A stretch of 14,818 bases of DNA from assembly GCA_019408975.1 (NCBI GenBank), contig DXVA01000078.1, positions 1 to 14,818 of the forward strand, in the 5' to 3' direction. Positions 13,267 through 14,818 of this stretch are shown here, piece after piece. A program made the translations under genes and the position numbers. The stretch is from Lentisphaeria bacterium (GTDB taxonomy: Bacteria > Verrucomicrobiota > Lentisphaeria > Victivallales > UBA1829). A model generated the notes under the pieces. That model was not told where the DNA came from. It did no database searches and was given only the letters and a program-made list of their open reading frames with translations. The first letter of the stretch is position 1, and each line of letters starts with the position of its first letter.

Positions 13267-14373
13267 ATGGACATGAAAATGAATCGGGAAAAGTCAGGAA
13301 AATACTCTGAACGCGATGTTGCGGCATCCATCGAAAAAGAGATTGTCGGGAACGGAATGGTTCCCGGAATCCGGCTTTCCTCAGCCTCGCAGATCGCAAA
13401 ACAGTACGCGGTTTCCCTGAAGACAGCAGATCGTGCGCTGTGCCGTCTTGCCGCAAAAGGACTGATCAGCCGTGTACGCGGCAGCGGCAGTTTTGTGCGG
13501 GCGAACCGGTCGGCAGCGGAAAGGCTTCGTGTCGCGTTTGTGCACTGGCTCTGCCCTGACGGCATCCCCGAACTTAATTATGCCGCTTTTACTGTGTTCA
13601 TAGAACAGGTCTGCCGCTTGCTGGAAGATCATGGATTTGCCTATGAACTCTTCGTGGAAAAACGGCCGCCTCATGCCCTGAAAATTCAGGCTTCCCTGCT
13701 GAAACATGATGTGATTATTGCGCCTGCGGGAATGCTTGAGGTTGCCGAGGATTTCCTCCTGCATGTGAAACAGCAGGTGATCCTGTATGCGGATGACGTT
13801 GTAAATCATGGTCCCTGGAATCAGGTGGTATATGACTACCGTCCGGCTTTTCTGACGGCGCTGAAATACTGCCTGGAGAAGAAATTCCGCAAATTTTTTC
13901 TGGCAGGATATGATTCTGTGACGCATCGCCGGCGTCTGGACGCCTTGCTTGAGATCGGCAGGAAACTGGAAATACCCGATTCCGCGTTTCATATTTATTA
14001 TCCTGAAAACGGCATCATTTCCTCGGCGATGCTGGCAGGTACGAAGTGTGCCCGCTACTATCTGGAACGGAAACTGACGGATCACGTAATCATTTCTCCC
14101 AGCGATTTCATCACATACGGCATGATCGACGTTTTTTCTTCTGCGGGACTGTCCTGCGGAAAAGATTTTCAGCTGATCAGTTACGACAATCTGGAGGGGC
14201 GTCTTGACAGCGATCGTTTCAAGCTGAACCTGAATGCGATCACTCACCCGATGGCTGCCCATGCGGAGGCGATCATTGCCATGCTGGAGAACCTGACCCG
14301 GAATCAATCCCGGAACTACTTCCAGACTTATTTTACTCCGGCAACGGAATTCATCATAAGAAATATCATTTAA
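13267..14373 (+). CDS. GntR/LacI chimeric transcriptional regulator (regulator C)
   Basis: 368 residues. The GntR-type winged helix spans about 14-78: VPGIRLSSASQIAKQYAVS (32-50), LKTADRALCRLAAKGLISRV (51-70) and the wing RGSGSFV (71-77). The effector domain (about 87-365) keeps the LacI/PBP layout but is divergent: KFRKFFLAGYDSVTHRRRLDAL, HVIISPSDFITYGMIDVFSS and FQLISYDNLEGRLDSDRFKL correspond to the subdomain-2 strands and the usual 'D-x-SVxGxDN' region. Three possible ATGs (13267, 13273, 13279) occur and none has a good ribosome binding site; the first is used. It is divergent from the GH10 xylanase, whose promoter carries a 22-bp palindrome, so regulator C is its probable repressor. A second reading frame with an excellent ribosome binding site starts 12 bases after its stop. 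Confidence 0.92.
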   Translation: MDMKMNREKSGKYSERDVAASIEKEIVGNGMVPGIRLSSASQIAKQYAVSLKTADRALCRLAAKGLISRVRGSGSFVRANRSAAERLRVAFVHWLCPDGIPELNYAAFTVFIEQVCRLLEDHGFAYELFVEKRPPHALKIQASLLKHDVIIAPAGMLEVAEDFLLHVKQQVILYADDVVNHGPWNQVVYDYRPAFLTALKYCLEKKFRKFFLAGYDSVTHRRRLDALLEIGRKLEIPDSAFHIYYPENGIISSAMLAGTKCARYYLERKLTDHVIISPSDFITYGMIDVFSSAGLSCGKDFQLISYDNLEGRLDSDRFKLNLNAITHPMAAHAEAIIAMLENLTRNQSRNYFQTYFTPATEFIIRNII

Positions 14374-14385
14374 CAGGAGGCAGCT

Positions 14386-14799
14386 ATGAGAGAAACTCAA
14401 GTGAAAGAACATCTGAACGGAGAACAGAATTACAGGGAACGGGGCAGGGCCCCCGGTTGCCAAGGACGGGCATTTCATGAAAACAATCGTCTTTTGCGGT
14501 TAGGCACCGGCTTCTTCATTCGATTGTTGAATTGTTCGCTTGTTCAAATGTTCAAATGTTTCCCTGTTCCTTCTTACTTCAAAATTCCTTGTTCCTCTGT
14601 TCTTACTTCCATGAGGAAAAGCTGCAAAATTGATATTTCATTCCGTCAGCAGGGCAGGGCAGAACGTCGTCATTCCCCTGATCTTACTTCTCCATTTCCC
14701 GTTCCATTGTTGAATTGTTCTAATGTTCGATTGTTCGATTGTTTTCCCACTCCTTCTTACTTCAAGGGCGCCTCTATTTATTTGAGGGACAAAAATTGA
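14386..14799 (+). CDS. Open frame after regulator C; possibly the 5' part of a prepilin-like gene
   Basis: A textbook ribosome binding site AGGAGG (14375-14380) lies five bases before the ATG, and the gene would follow regulator C by 12 bases. The first ~30 residues (MRETQVKEHLNGEQNYRERG, then RAPGCQGRAF) look like a real, basic N-terminus. The rest is built on the two 60-bp DNA repeats, which give 'LLNCSLVQMFKCFPVPSYFK' (about residues 47-66) and LLNCSNVRLFDCFPTPSYFK (about 108-127). I do not recognise the protein. In this bacterial group prepilin-like genes can carry odd, repeat-derived N-terminal extensions before FTLIELL, and regulator A is likewise followed by a prepilin-like gene. Here no FTLIELL appears before the stop at 14797-14799, so the gene may be frameshifted, a decoy, or a short leader frame. 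Confidence 0.35.
   Translation: MRETQVKEHLNGEQNYRERGRAPGCQGRAFHENNRLLRLGTGFFIRLLNCSLVQMFKCFPVPSYFKIPCSSVLTSMRKSCKIDISFRQQGRAERRHSPDLTSPFPVPLLNCSNVRLFDCFPTPSYFKGASIYLRDKN
14523..14582 (+). repeat. 60-bp TTGTTC-rich direct repeat, copy 1
   Basis: It begins ATTGTTGAATTGTTC and ends CCTTCTTACTTCAA, with TGTTC repeated every eight bases in the middle. It aligns without gaps to the copy at 14706-14765, with most differences in the spacer triplets between TGTTC units. Confidence 0.8.
14706..14765 (+). repeat. 60-bp TTGTTC-rich direct repeat, copy 2
   Basis: Same start (ATTGTTGAATTGTTC) and same end (TCCTTCTTACTTCAA) as copy 1. The distance of 183 bases is a multiple of three, so both copies are read in the same frame. 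Two further short relatives of the TCTTACTTC end lie between them, at about 14600 and 14682. Confidence 0.8.
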
Positions 14800-14818
14800 G
14801 TTGCAACAGGAAAAGAAT

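Noticed and set aside
13381..14478. A 365-codon open frame on the minus strand opposite regulator C
   Set aside because: Regulator C on the plus strand has clear winged-helix and effector motifs. The antisense frame has no recognisable domain and a composition typical of antisense translation.
14523..14765. CRISPR-like array from the TTGTTC repeats
   Set aside because: Only two long copies, 183 bases apart, with internal eight-base rhythm and no uniform spacers; no cas genes in the window.
1..14818. tRNA, rRNA, riboswitch, insertion sequence or phage genes
   Set aside because: I looked for cloverleaf-like, rRNA-like, transposase and phage-structural signals and saw none. Absence by eye is not proof for small RNAs.

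Overview
The window looks like chromosome from a Gram-negative carbohydrate degrader of the PVC group, most likely Lentisphaerota (Victivallis-like). This is an inference from gene content, not from a marker gene. The signs are a prepilin-like secreted protein with both the FTLIELL leader and the H-X9-DG motif, three GntR-type DNA-binding domains fused to LacI-type sugar-sensing domains, a secreted glycosidase-like TIM barrel, a GH10 xylanase without a signal peptide, an MlaEFD-type lipid transporter, and a small secreted protein starting with a 'DLTTKSGKVY' domain. I see no rRNA, tRNA, CRISPR array or transposase.

Layout. (1) 1-3668, minus strand: a tight operon with one visible promoter, encoding a secreted 481-residue protein made of about 22 'LWPLF'-type repeats, then MlaE-like permease, MlaF-like ATPase and MlaD-like MCE protein. 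MlaD runs off the left edge. The last three genes overlap by 1 and 4 bases. (2) 3751-7777, minus strand: a regulator, prepilin-like protein and secreted glycosidase-like protein, with a 17-base overlap and then a 24-base gap, so probably one autoregulated unit. (3) 7930-9595: a second GntR/LacI regulator, the decayed remnant of what may be a sugar-isomerase-like gene, and an intergenic region with two near-palindromic copies of TACCGATATA between opposing promoters. (4) 9596-10829, plus strand: a creatinase/M24-type protein missing most of the usual metal ligands, ended by a strong bidirectional terminator. (5) 10883-11398, minus strand: a small secreted Lys/Ala-rich protein. (6) 11486-14373: a GH10 xylanase on the minus strand, divergent from a third GntR/LacI regulator. 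A near-perfect 22-bp palindrome lies over the predicted xylanase transcription start. (7) 14374-14818: an open frame with an excellent ribosome binding site, 12 bases after the third regulator, containing two 60-bp repeats rich in TTGTTC.

The common theme is local sugar-sensing control. Each GntR/LacI protein sits beside its probable targets: a prepilin-like protein plus a secreted glycosidase, the isomerase remnant and/or the M24 protein, and the xylanase. The most novel candidate is the LWPLF-repeat protein at the head of the Mla operon, which could be the outer-membrane or periplasmic partner of a lipid transporter with no MlaA or MlaC visible here.
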